Assembly: GCA_965227455.1 (NCBI GenBank)
Contig: OZ245752.1
Span: 2,914,001-2,978,000 of the forward strand
Direction of reading: 5' to 3'
From: JABDIP01 sp965227455
Lineage (GTDB): Bacteria; Pseudomonadota; Alphaproteobacteria; DSM-16000; Inquilinaceae
DNA length: 64,000 bases
Shown: piece by piece, positions 45,974 through 54,509 of the stretch
Layout: each line of letters starts with the position of its first letter
How positions within the stretch are numbered: position 1 is the stretch's first letter
Made by a program: the position numbers and the translations under genes
The notes under the pieces: model-generated
Database searches by the model: none
Seen by the model: only the letters and a program-made list of their open reading frames with translations
Told to the model about the DNA's origin: nothing

Positions 45974-46972
45974 CTACATGATGTTGGAGGACAGGGCCGC
46001 CTCGATCACATCCTCGCCGATATCGTCGGAGAACTGGCTCCACACCGGCTGCATCGCCTCGACCCAGCGCTCCCGTTGCTCCGGCGTGAGCTGGCGGATG
46101 GTCACGCCTTCGGCCTCGACCAGGGCACGGTTGTCCATGTTGATCTGGGTGGCGATGGCGTTGCGCTCCTGGGTCACCTCGCCCAGGATCCGCTCAAGAT
46201 CGGCGCGATCGGCGGCGTCCAGGCTCTCCCAGAACTCCACCGAGGTCACGACCATGTAGTCGATGATGCCGTGATTGGTCTCGGTGATGCCGTCCTGAAC
46301 CTCGTAGAAGCGCTTGGTGTAGATGTTCGACCAGGTGTTCTCCTGGCCGTCGACCACGCCGGTCTGCAGGGCGCCATAGACTTCCGAGAAGGCCATCTTC
46401 TGCGGCGACGCCTCAAGCGCCTCGAACTGGGCCTGCAGAACGTCGGAGGTCTGGATACGGAAGGTCAGGCCCTCGGCGTCCGAGGGATCGATCAGCGGCA
46501 CGTTGGCCGAGATCTGCTTCATGCCGTTGTGCCAGAAGGCAAGGCCCTGAAGGCCCTGATCCTGCATGGTGTTCAGCAATCGCTGGCCGGTCTCCGAGAG
46601 CTGGAAGCGGTCGACGGCGGCGGTATCCTCGAACAGGAACGGCAGGTCGAAGACCCGGTACTGCAAAGTGAACTGCTCGAACTTGGACAGCGACGGCGCC
46701 GCCATCTCTGCATCGCCGAGCAGCAAGGCTTCAAGGACCTTGTTGTCGTTGTAGAGCTGCGAGCTCGGGAAGACCTCGACGCACATCCGGCCGTCCATCT
46801 CGGCATTGACGCGCTCGGCGAACAGGGTCGCGGCCTCGCCCTTCGGATGGCCGGTGGCGGACACGACGTGGCTGAAGCGGATGGTGGTCTCGCCGCTGTC
46901 GCAGTCGGCCAGCGCGGCGCCGGACATGGCAATGACGCTCGCCGCGGTCGCCGCGGCAATCGCAAATCTCAT
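45974..46972 (-). CDS. dctP: TRAP transporter solute-binding protein (DctP)
   Basis: 332-residue periplasmic binding protein. Its signal peptide ends near GAALA-DCDSGE. Key features are ETTIRFSHVVSATGHPKGEAATLFAERV, the ligand Arg region GLTFRIQTSDVLQAQFEALEASPQKMAFSEVYGALQTGVVDGQENTWSNIYTKRF (given as adjoining pieces; the Arg is in FRIQTS), and a C-terminal helix. The DctBD neighbourhood favours a C4-dicarboxylate such as succinate, fumarate or malate. GGGAGGAGAG lies upstream of ATG 46972. The operon has a sigma-54 promoter at 47030-47045. Confidence 0.94.
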   Translation of the reverse strand: MRFAIAAATAASVIAMSGAALADCDSGETTIRFSHVVSATGHPKGEAATLFAERVNAEMDGRMCVEVFPSSQLYNDNKVLEALLLGDAEMAAPSLSKFEQFTLQYRVFDLPFLFEDTAAVDRFQLSETGQRLLNTMQDQGLQGLAFWHNGMKQISANVPLIDPSDAEGLTFRIQTSDVLQAQFEALEASPQKMAFSEVYGALQTGVVDGQENTWSNIYTKRFYEVQDGITETNHGIIDYMVVTSVEFWESLDAADRADLERILGEVTQERNAIATQINMDNRALVEAEGVTIRQLTPEQRERWVEAMQPVWSQFSDDIGEDVIEAALSSNIM

Positions 46973-47029
46973 GATGTCTCTCCTCCCAGACGGGTTTGTT
47001 TTCGAGCAAACGGGCTCGCGGCATTGTCA

Positions 47030-47045
47030 AGCATGTGCCGTGCCA
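47030..47045 (-). promoter_or_regulatory. Sigma-54 promoter of dctPQM
   Basis: On the minus strand the sequence TGGCACGGCACATGCT carries GG and GC at the -24 and -12 positions with correct spacing. The -24 TGGCACG is perfect; the -12 element is ATGC instead of TTGC. It lies about 58 bases upstream of the dctP ATG, and dctD encodes the matching activator. Confidence 0.85.
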
Positions 47046-47128
47046 CATAAAGCCTGACGCCCGAACTTTTGCCAACCGATTGTTATCGTTGAAGGTCCTT
47101 AGCCGAAACTTCCTGTCCGGAGATTTCC

Positions 47129-47148
47129 ATAGGCGGATTTCCGCCTAT
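47129..47148. promoter_or_regulatory. Upstream activator site 1 (probable DctD binding)
   Basis: A perfect 9-base inverted repeat, ATAGGCGGA and TCCGCCTAT with TT between, centred roughly 120 bases before the expected dctP transcription start. Such distance and symmetry fit a sigma-54 enhancer-binding protein site. Confidence 0.75.
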
Positions 47149-47163
47149 TCATGTGCCGCGGAC

Positions 47164-47179
47164 AGGCGGATTCACGCCG
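47164..47179. promoter_or_regulatory. Upstream activator site 2 (imperfect copy)
   Basis: AGGCGGATTCACGCCG matches the core of site 1 at 13 of 16 positions and begins 33 bases from the matching position of site 1, about three helical turns. Two helically phased sites are known for DctD-type activators. Confidence 0.6.
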
Positions 47180-47211
47180 ATCCCCTGTGCCTGGCAATGC
47201 GCTCGGCAGCG

Positions 47212-48561
47212 CTAGCCGATGAAATCGTCCCGGCGGATGCCGTATTTGGTCATCTTGTCCTGCAGCGTCTTGCGGGGTATGCGCAGCGCCTCCATGGCAT
47301 CCTTGATCGAGCCGCCGGACTCCCTCAGCGCCCCCTGGATCAGCCGTATCTCATAGGCGGCGACCCGGTCCGAAAGGCTGCCCGCGCCATCCTCGGCGGT
47401 GGAACCGGCATCATCGAAGATCGGCAGTCCGATGACATATCGTTCCGCCGCATTGCGGATCTCGCGCACATTGCCCGGCCAGTCATGGGACAGGATGCGC
47501 GCCAGCAGCGTGCCGTCGATCGGCTTGGCCGGCTGGCCGGCCTCCGCCGCCTTCTCCGCCGCAAAGGCCTCGAACAGCACCGCCGCATCGGCCCCGCGCT
47601 CGCGCACCGGCGGGATGGCGAGGCTGGCCACGTTCAGGCGGTAATACAGATCCGAGCGGAATTCGCCCGCATCGGCCATCTGCCTGAGATCCTGCTTGGT
47701 GGCCGCCAGGATCCGCACATCGACGGCGATCTCCCCCTCGCCCCCCAGCCGTTCAATGCGCCGTTCCTGCAGCACCCTCAACAGACGCACCTGGGTCTGA
47801 TGCGACATGCTCTCGATCTCGTCGAGGAACAGGGTGCCGCCATGGGCGCGTTCGAAGCGTCCCTTGCGCGGTTTCTTGGCATCGGTGAAGGCACCGGCCT
47901 CGTGGCCGAACAGTTCGTCATCGATCAGATTGGCGGCCACCGCACCGCAATTGACCGCTACGAACGGTCCGTCGCGGCGCGCTGACACATCGTGCAGGGC
48001 CCGGGCCACCACCTCCTTGCCGGAACCGGTCTCGCCGGAGATCAGCACGTCGGCGCCGCTCGACCCGATGGCGAGGATCTCCAGCCTGAGCGCCTGCATC
48101 TTCTTCGATGTCCCGACGACGGTGTCGACCAGCGCATCGCGATGCTCGAGCTGGCGGCTCAGGCGGCGTTTCTCGATCACCGCCTCACGGACCTGCAGCG
48201 CGTGCTTCACCTCGCGCAGCAGGTCGGGATTGGCGAAGGGTTTCTCCAGGAAGTCATAGGCGCCGGCCTTCAGGGCCCTGACAGCCATGGGAATATCGCC
48301 ATGGCCGGTCATCAGGATCACCGGGATCTCCTCATCAACCTGCTTGACCGCCTGCAGCACGCCCTCCCCGTCCAGCCCGGGCAGCCGGATGTCGGAGACG
48401 ACGACGCCGGGGAACTCGGCCGACAGGGATGCCAGCGCATCGCGCGGATTGGCGACAGCGCGGACCGGGATGTCCTCCAGTTCCAGCAGCTGTTCCAGGG
48501 ACGCCCGGAAATCGGGATCGTCCTCGATCAGCATAACCGCGAAATCATCGGCAGCCGCCAT
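47212..48561 (-). CDS. dctD: Sigma-54-dependent response regulator (DctD)
   Basis: 449 residues. The receiver domain has phosphoacceptor Asp57 (VVSDIRLP) and Lys107 (LEKPF). The AAA+ domain has Walker A GETGSGKE (176-183), Walker B GGTLFLDE (241-248), and the sigma-54 loop at 223-228, which reads GAFTDA rather than GAFTGA. A Fis-type helix-turn-helix closes the protein (KDAMEALRIPRKTLQDKM). ATG 48561 has GAGGGG upstream. It follows dctB by 13 bases and drives dctPQM through the sites at 47129-47179. Confidence 0.93.
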   Translation of the reverse strand: MAAADDFAVMLIEDDPDFRASLEQLLELEDIPVRAVANPRDALASLSAEFPGVVVSDIRLPGLDGEGVLQAVKQVDEEIPVILMTGHGDIPMAVRALKAGAYDFLEKPFANPDLLREVKHALQVREAVIEKRRLSRQLEHRDALVDTVVGTSKKMQALRLEILAIGSSGADVLISGETGSGKEVVARALHDVSARRDGPFVAVNCGAVAANLIDDELFGHEAGAFTDAKKPRKGRFERAHGGTLFLDEIESMSHQTQVRLLRVLQERRIERLGGEGEIAVDVRILAATKQDLRQMADAGEFRSDLYYRLNVASLAIPPVRERGADAAVLFEAFAAEKAAEAGQPAKPIDGTLLARILSHDWPGNVREIRNAAERYVIGLPIFDDAGSTAEDGAGSLSDRVAAYEIRLIQGALRESGGSIKDAMEALRIPRKTLQDKMTKYGIRRDDFIG

Positions 48562-48574
48562 ACCCCTCAATCCC

Positions 48575-50209
48575 CTATCTTTCCGCTGGCCGCAGCCGGA
48601 TGACAAAGCGGGCGCCACCGTCCTCGCGGGGCTCCAGGTCGATTGACCCGCCCATGGAATCGATGAAGGAGCGGGATATCGTCAACCCCAGCCCCATGCC
48701 CGAGCCGGGCGACCGGGTCGACACGAAGGCCTCGAAGACCTGGTCGTTCAGGGTCTCGGGAATGCCGGGCCCGTTATCGGCGACCTCGATCCTGCTGCCA
48801 GCCTGATCGCGCCCAACCGACAGGACGATCCGGGCATCCCGCTGGTCGCGGGTCGCCATCCAGGCATTGGTCAGCAGATTGTTGATGACCTGCAGAAGAC
48901 GGACCTCGCCCGCCATCACATGCGCGTCGGCAACCGCCGGATCGACGCTGCAGCTGAAATAGGGCTTCGATTCCGGGAAGCGGTCGAGGAATTCTCCGGA
49001 TGCCGTCTCGACCACGCTGCCGAGCGCGATCGGCCGCGGGGCCTGCGGTTCACTGGTCGCGAAGCTCCTGAGATTGGTCACGATGCGGGAAATGCGCCCG
49101 ACCAGCCGGTCGATATGGCCGAGGTTCTGCCGTGCCCGATCCCCGTCGTCCCGCTCCAGGAATCGGCCCGCGGTCTCGCAATAGGTTTTGATGGCGCCCA
49201 GGGGCTGATTGATCTCATGGCTGATCGAGGCGGACATCTGGCCCAGCAGGGCCAGCTTGCCGGCCTGCACGACCTGGTCCTGCGCCCGCTCCAGCTCCTG
49301 CGTCCGCGCCGCCACCTCGGCCTCCAGCAGTTCGGCGTCGATGCGCCGGGCCTCCGCCAAAGCCGTCAGGTAGCGCCGACGTTCGAACAGCGAGAAGAAG
49401 ACGACGGCCAGCAGCAGCACCAGCAAGCCGATGGCCGCCGGCCGCAGAAGCCAGGGGCCGATCCATGCCGGCGCCGGCCGGCCGACATAGGCTTTCAGAC
49501 CGAGGTCCGGCAGGTCGAGGCTGGCAAACAATCCCGCCTGGATGCTCGGCAAGGGCGCGCCGCCAGAGGCCCGATTCCACAGCACCGGAGTGCCGCTCTC
49601 ATCGACCACCAGCACGGCGCTCTGGCTGAGGCTCCAGATACTCTCCAACGCCTCCAGATCCACGGCCGCCAGGACCATGCCGTCGATCCGGCCTTCGCCG
49701 AACACCGGAGCGAAGAAGATGTAGATCGGATGGGCGGCCTCGTCCCGCAGCACCAGACGGCCGAGCCGTCCCTGCCGGGCGACCGCCATACCCGGCTCCA
49801 GCACCGCTTGCCGGTCGAGTACCTCTGGCGTGTGGGTGGCGTAGAGGTTCCCGGACCGCGCCACGCGGAGTTGGAAGGCCCGGATATTGGACATCGACGC
49901 CAGCGCCCGCAGCCTTGCGATCAGCCGTTCGTCCTGGCGGTCGAGGGCGACCATGGCCTGGACGACGTCGCCCCTGGCGGCCAGGACGGAAACGATCCGG
50001 TACTTCTCCAGCGTGTCCCGCAGCGACTGTCCGCGAACCACGACCTCGGCATCCAGCAGCGCCTGCACCGAGCGGATCTGGACCTGCCGATCGATGGCAC
50101 CGGCGGCGAGAGCCGTCAGAAGCGCGACCCCGACCGCCAGGGACGCGTAGACGGCCGACGGCCGCCGATCGCCGATCAGGCTTCCTTCGATCTGCGGTTC
50201 AGACTTCAT
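48575..50209 (-). CDS. dctB: C4-dicarboxylate-type sensor histidine kinase (DctB)
   Basis: 544 residues. Two membrane helices (about 20-38 and 257-275) flank a periplasmic double-PDC-like sensor (YRIVSVLAARGDVVQAM; RVARSGNLYATHTPE; PIYIFFAPVFGEGRIDGMVLAAV). A coiled linker leads to His331 in SISHEINQPLGAIKTY, the DctB-type H box. ATP-binding boxes are INNLLTNAWMAT, VADNGPGIP and GMGLGLTIS. It phosphorylates DctD in response to the external substrate. Confidence 0.93.
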   Translation of the reverse strand: MKSEPQIEGSLIGDRRPSAVYASLAVGVALLTALAAGAIDRQVQIRSVQALLDAEVVVRGQSLRDTLEKYRIVSVLAARGDVVQAMVALDRQDERLIARLRALASMSNIRAFQLRVARSGNLYATHTPEVLDRQAVLEPGMAVARQGRLGRLVLRDEAAHPIYIFFAPVFGEGRIDGMVLAAVDLEALESIWSLSQSAVLVVDESGTPVLWNRASGGAPLPSIQAGLFASLDLPDLGLKAYVGRPAPAWIGPWLLRPAAIGLLVLLLAVVFFSLFERRRYLTALAEARRIDAELLEAEVAARTQELERAQDQVVQAGKLALLGQMSASISHEINQPLGAIKTYCETAGRFLERDDGDRARQNLGHIDRLVGRISRIVTNLRSFATSEPQAPRPIALGSVVETASGEFLDRFPESKPYFSCSVDPAVADAHVMAGEVRLLQVINNLLTNAWMATRDQRDARIVLSVGRDQAGSRIEVADNGPGIPETLNDQVFEAFVSTRSPGSGMGLGLTISRSFIDSMGGSIDLEPREDGGARFVIRLRPAER

Positions 50210-50275
50210 TGCGCGGACTATATCGGATTACCGCCCATCCTTCCGCGTAAGGGCGGCGGCCAGCCGGCGCATCGG

Positions 50276-52039
50276 CTATGCGGTCCTGGCGGTCGTAAGG
50301 CCGAGTTCGTCGATCATCGAATCGCGCATGACGAACTTTTGCGGCTTGCCGGTTACGGTCATCGGCATGGTGTCCACGAACCGGACATAGCGCGGAATCT
50401 TGTAATGGGCGATCTGGCCTTCGCAAAAGGCCCGGATGTCCTCGGCGGTCGCGGTCTCGCCGGATTGCAGCATGACCCAGGCGCAGACCTCCTCGCCGTA
50501 TTTCTCGCTCGGCACGCCGAACACCTGGACCACCTGGATCTTGGGGTGGCGGTACAGGAACTCCTCGATCTCGCGTGGATAGATGTTCTCGCCGCCGCGG
50601 ATGATCATGTCCTTCACCCGGCCAACGATATTGCAATAGCCGTCGGCATCCAGGGTCGCCAGGTCGCCGGTGCGCATCCAGCCGCCCTCGACGATGGCTT
50701 CGCGCGTCTGGGCCTCGTCGCCCCAATAGCCGGTCATCACCGAATAGCCACGGGTCCACAGCTCGCCCCGCTCGCCGACCGGAACCGTGGCGCCCTCGGC
50801 ATCGACGATCTTCACCTCGACATGGGGATGGATGCGGCCGACCGTGGAGACCCGAACCTCCAGCGGGTCGTCGGTGGCGCTCTGGAAGGAGACCGGGCTG
50901 GTTTCGGTCATGCCATAGGCGATGGTGACCTCGCCCATATTCATCTCGGCCACGACCTTCTTCATGATCTCGATCGGGCATGGCGCCCCCGCCATGATGC
51001 CGGTCCGCAGGCTGGACAGATCGAATTCAGCGAACTCAGGCAGGTCCAGCATCGCCACGAACATGGTCGGTACGGCGTAAAGGGCGGTGCAGCGCTCGGC
51101 CGCGATCGCCGTCATCGTCGCCACCGGCTCGAAGGCCTCGCCCGGGAAGACCATACAGGCACCCTTGGTGACGCAGCCCAGGGTTCCCATCACCATCCCG
51201 AAGCAGTGATAGAGCGGCACCGGGATGCAAAGCCGGTCGGCCTCGGTGAACCGAATGGTCCAGGTGGTGAAATGGGCGTTGTTGACAATGTTGTAGTGCG
51301 ACAGGGTCGCACCCTTGGGCGCCCCCGTGGTGCCGCTGGTGAACTGGATGTTGATCGGGTCGTCCGGATCGAGTGTCGCGGTGATCGCATCGAGACGCGC
51401 CGTCTCATCCGGCCCGATCGTGGCCTGCACATCGGAGAAATTGAGCATTCCGGGGCTGGCCTCGTCGCCGAGCCGGATGACGATCTCCAATGTCGGCAGC
51501 CGCGCGGCGGACAGGCGGCCGGGCGCGCAATGCGCAAGCTCGGGCGCCAATTCGGTGATCATCGCTACGTAGTCGGACGATTTGAAACGCGCCGCCGTGA
51601 CCAGCGCCCGGCAGCCCACCTTGTTGACGGCGTACTCCAGCTCGGCCAGCCGATAGGCCGGATTGATGGTGACCAGCACCAGGCCGATGCGGGCCGTGGC
51701 GAACTGGGTCAGCAGCCACTCATAGCGGTTGGGCGACCAGATGCCGACGCGGTCGCCCTTCTCCAGGCCGAGCGCCAGCAGTCCGGCCGCCAGGGCATCG
51801 ACCTCCCGGGCCAGATCTAGATAGCTGAAGCGTCGTCCCTGACCGGCGAAAACCGCCGCGTCGCGCGATCCGAAACGCGCAACCGTTTCCGCCAGCACCT
51901 GGGGAATCGTCGCATGGCGGAGGGGCTCACTGCGGTCGCCGGACACATGGGAGCGGCCATCGGTCGGGACGATCATTGCGTCCTGCCCACGCTCCGCCTT
52001 CGCGGCCCTTTGGGACGAGTCCTCTCTCGAATCTGACAC
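50276..52039 (-). CDS. AMP-binding acyl-CoA synthetase (FadD-like)
   Basis: 587-residue acyl-CoA ligase. The ATP loop is FTSGTTGAPKGATLSH, then PLYHCFGMVMGTLGC (fatty-acid-ligase type), IAYGMTETSPVSFQ, GWMRTGDLATLD, and the C-terminal catalytic Lys region PMTVTGKPQKFVMRD. It activates a carboxylic acid with ATP and CoA. I choose GTG 52039, since GGGAGG precedes it; the frame extends 50 codons upstream through the divergent promoter. Divergent from malonyl-CoA decarboxylase. A malonyl-CoA synthetase role is possible by context, but the motifs look more like medium- or long-chain ligases. Confidence 0.9.
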   Translation of the reverse strand: MSDSREDSSQRAAKAERGQDAMIVPTDGRSHVSGDRSEPLRHATIPQVLAETVARFGSRDAAVFAGQGRRFSYLDLAREVDALAAGLLALGLEKGDRVGIWSPNRYEWLLTQFATARIGLVLVTINPAYRLAELEYAVNKVGCRALVTAARFKSSDYVAMITELAPELAHCAPGRLSAARLPTLEIVIRLGDEASPGMLNFSDVQATIGPDETARLDAITATLDPDDPINIQFTSGTTGAPKGATLSHYNIVNNAHFTTWTIRFTEADRLCIPVPLYHCFGMVMGTLGCVTKGACMVFPGEAFEPVATMTAIAAERCTALYAVPTMFVAMLDLPEFAEFDLSSLRTGIMAGAPCPIEIMKKVVAEMNMGEVTIAYGMTETSPVSFQSATDDPLEVRVSTVGRIHPHVEVKIVDAEGATVPVGERGELWTRGYSVMTGYWGDEAQTREAIVEGGWMRTGDLATLDADGYCNIVGRVKDMIIRGGENIYPREIEEFLYRHPKIQVVQVFGVPSEKYGEEVCAWVMLQSGETATAEDIRAFCEGQIAHYKIPRYVRFVDTMPMTVTGKPQKFVMRDSMIDELGLTTARTA

Positions 52040-52156
52040 CCTGACCTCCCAGCTACGGCACGACCGTCCAACGGCAACCGCGTCATCCCGCCATTTCACC
52101 ATACCCGGCCGGAGAAGGGCATCCATCGCGCCGCCGCGCGTGTTGAAGATTCGAAA

Positions 52157-52166
52157 AAATCGATTT
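52157..52166. promoter_or_regulatory. Possible GntR operator upstream of the decarboxylase
   Basis: The palindrome AAATCGATTT lies 10 bases upstream of the decarboxylase start, in the divergent gap. The core ATCGATTT recurs at 59691-59698 upstream of the second cluster operon. Confidence 0.35.
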
Positions 52167-52176
52167 ATTTTGAAGA

Positions 52177-53517
52177 ATGGCCAGCACATCGGTTTTTAGC
52201 GAGCTCATTGCCTCCATCGCCGATCGCGGACTCGGGATCATCGATCTGGGGCGCACGCGCGTTCAGGCGACCACGGCGGAGGGGTTGGGCGAGCTGTGCA
52301 ACCAGCTGCTCAGCGGCCGCGGCGAGGCCTCCGGCATCGCTCTGGCGAAAGAGATTCTCAAGGGCTACCGGTCCTTGGAGGCGAAGGAGCAGAGGCGGTT
52401 CTTCCAGATCCTGGCCAACGATTTTTCCGCACCCGCAGACGCGTTGGCTGAGGCCGCAATCGCCTATCTGGAGGACCCGTCCGATGGCCGGGCGGCCGAA
52501 ATCGTACGGGCCGCCGAACCCCGCCGGCAGGAGCTGTTGCGGCGCCTCAACCACGCGCCGAGCGGAACGTTGAGCCTGGTCCGGATGCGCGAGGACGTGC
52601 TGGCCCATTTGAAGGGCAGCCCTGAGCTGGCAACGGTCGACACCGATTTCGCCCATCTGTTCACCTCCTGGTTCAACCGCGGCTTCCTGGAGCTCCGGCG
52701 GATCGACTGGCGCACGCCCGCGGCCGTGCTGGAGAAGGTCATCGAATACGAGGCGGTGCACGCGATCTCCGACTGGGACGAATTGCGCGCCCGCATCGAT
52801 CCGCCGGACCGCCGGCTCTATGGCTTCTTCCATCCCAGCCTGGGCGACGAGCCCTTGATCTTCGTGGAGATCGCCCTGACCCGGGAAATGTCGAGCTCGG
52901 TCGGATCGATCCTCGCCAAACGACGCGACCGGATCGAGCCGGAGGACGCACGGACCGCCATCTTCTATTCGATCTCCAACTGCCAGAAGGGGCTGCGCGG
53001 CGTCTCCTTCGGCAATTTCCTCATCAAGCAGGTCGTCCAGGAACTGCAACGCGAGCTTCCGGGGCTTAAGACCTTCGCCACCCTGTCCCCGATACCCGGT
53101 CTCAGCCGATGGATCGCCGACGCCCGCAGCGGCGATGGCCGCGGTCTGACGTCGGCAACCGCATCAACGCTCTCCGCCCTGGACAAGGATGGCTGGTGGC
53201 GCGACCAGGCCGTCGCGAATGCCGCCCTGGAGCGGACCATGACGGGCATGGCCGCGCGCTATTTCCTGAGTGAGAAGAATGACGAGGGCCGGCCGCTCGA
53301 CCCGGTGGCGCGCTTCCATCTCGGCAACGGAGCCCGGCTTGAGCGGATCAACTGGCTGGCCGACAAAAGCGCCCGTGGCCTCAAGCAGTCGCACGGGCTG
53401 ATGGTCAACTATCTCTACAAGCTCGACGACATCGAGAAGAACCACGAAGCCTTCGCCAATGCCGGCATCGTCGCGGCATCCAGCGCCGTGGCGCGCCTGG
53501 CGAAATCGGCAGGCTGA
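52177..53517 (+). CDS. matA: Malonyl-CoA decarboxylase
   Basis: 446-residue malonyl-CoA decarboxylase, which converts malonyl-CoA to acetyl-CoA and CO2. The N-terminal helical bundle is followed by the GNAT-like catalytic domain. The catalytic Ser304 lies in FATLSPIPGL and His381 in ARFHLGNGARLERIN, matching the human Ser/His pair. EYEAVHAISDWDELRARIDPPDRR and GVSFGNFLIKQVVQEL are family landmarks. GAAGA precedes ATG 52177. The next gene, a GntR regulator, follows after 36 bases in the same direction. Confidence 0.95.
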   Translation: MASTSVFSELIASIADRGLGIIDLGRTRVQATTAEGLGELCNQLLSGRGEASGIALAKEILKGYRSLEAKEQRRFFQILANDFSAPADALAEAAIAYLEDPSDGRAAEIVRAAEPRRQELLRRLNHAPSGTLSLVRMREDVLAHLKGSPELATVDTDFAHLFTSWFNRGFLELRRIDWRTPAAVLEKVIEYEAVHAISDWDELRARIDPPDRRLYGFFHPSLGDEPLIFVEIALTREMSSSVGSILAKRRDRIEPEDARTAIFYSISNCQKGLRGVSFGNFLIKQVVQELQRELPGLKTFATLSPIPGLSRWIADARSGDGRGLTSATASTLSALDKDGWWRDQAVANAALERTMTGMAARYFLSEKNDEGRPLDPVARFHLGNGARLERINWLADKSARGLKQSHGLMVNYLYKLDDIEKNHEAFANAGIVAASSAVARLAKSAG

Positions 53518-53553
53518 CCGGCGCAGGAGCCGCGCCCCGGGAAAGACGGAACC

Positions 53554-54261
53554 ATGGATCAGAAAATCGACATTTCGCCCACCGCCGACGGCCCGTCGCT
53601 GTCCCTGACCAGCCAGATCTATCAGCGCATCCGGTCGGACATCATTGTCGGGACGCTGGAGCCGGGCCTGAAGCTGAAGATCGAGGAGCTGCGCCAGAGC
53701 TACGGAACCGGCGCCAGCCCCGTGCGCGAGGCGCTGAGCCTGCTGACCTCCGACCGGCTGGTCGAGCGTTTCGACCAGCGCGGGTTCCGTGTCGCCCATG
53801 TCAGCGCCGAAGCGTTCAACGAGTTGCTGAAAACCCGCTGCTGGCTGGAGGACCGGGCGCTGCGCGAGTCCATCGCCCATGGCGGCAAAGAGTGGGAGGA
53901 AGGGGTCGTCCTGGCCCATTACCGGCTGTCGCGCACTCCGCGCTCGACGGCCGAGAAGGCGTTCGTCGCCAACGCCGATTGGGAGGAGTTGCACCAGCGC
54001 TTCCACATGGCGCTGCTATCCGCCTGCGGATCCGCCACCCTGCTGCGGTTTTGCGAGCAGCTCTATGACGAGAACATCCGCTACCGCAATCTGGCCGGCC
54101 CGTCCGCCTATCCCAAGCGCGACGTGAACGTGGAGCATGAGGAGATCGTCAGCGCCGCGCTGGACCGCGACGCCGACCTCGCCGTCAGCCGCTTGACCGC
54201 ACATTACGAAAAGACCGGCGCCTTCCTGGCCGAACGGATCGGTTCCTCCGCCGAACAATAG
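53554..54261 (+). CDS. GntR family regulator, FCD domain
   Basis: 235-residue regulator. The winged helix is in QIYQRIRSDIIVGTLEPGLKLKIEELRQSYGTGASPVREALSLLTSDRL (signature SPVREALS), then an FCD domain with DWEELHQRFHMAL and VEHEEIVSAALDRD metal positions. It follows malonyl-CoA decarboxylase and may control it together with the TRAP/hydrolase operon to its right. A MatR-like role is inferred from context only. Confidence 0.9.
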   Translation: MDQKIDISPTADGPSLSLTSQIYQRIRSDIIVGTLEPGLKLKIEELRQSYGTGASPVREALSLLTSDRLVERFDQRGFRVAHVSAEAFNELLKTRCWLEDRALRESIAHGGKEWEEGVVLAHYRLSRTPRSTAEKAFVANADWEELHQRFHMALLSACGSATLLRFCEQLYDENIRYRNLAGPSAYPKRDVNVEHEEIVSAALDRDADLAVSRLTAHYEKTGAFLAERIGSSAEQ

Positions 54262-54277
54262 GTCTCAGGATTTCAAA

Positions 54278-54400
54278 GCCCCCTCACCTTCCCACGGCTT
54301 CGCCGCGGGCCCCTTCCTCTCCCGCGAGGGGAGAAGAGTGAGATTCAGTCGCTGGACAGGTCCCCTCTCCCCTTGCGGGAGAGGGCTAGGGTGAGGGGGC
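54278..54400. repeat. REP-like palindromic element
   Basis: The outer arms GCCCCCTCACC (54278-54288) and GGTGAGGGGGC (54390-54400) are perfectly complementary. Inside lie a CCTCTCCCGCGAGGGGAGA hairpin and a perfect 9-base stem CCCTCTCCC/GGGAGAGGG (54363-54371, 54377-54385). It lies between convergent genes (GntR and dctM-like) and may end both transcripts. Different sequence from the repeat at 36645. Confidence 0.75.
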
Positions 54401-54509
54401 TCAGGGATATGGGGTCCTTCACAGCTTCAGCTTTCCCAAAAGGTGACGGTGACCCATGCGTAGAGATCGCGCCCGACGGTCCAGCCGAGGCCGGCGGGCG
54501 TGACCCGCC

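Noticed and set aside
48920..51820. A 966-codon plus-strand open frame over dctB and the acyl-CoA synthetase
   Set aside because: It is antisense to two well-supported genes and has no domain likeness.
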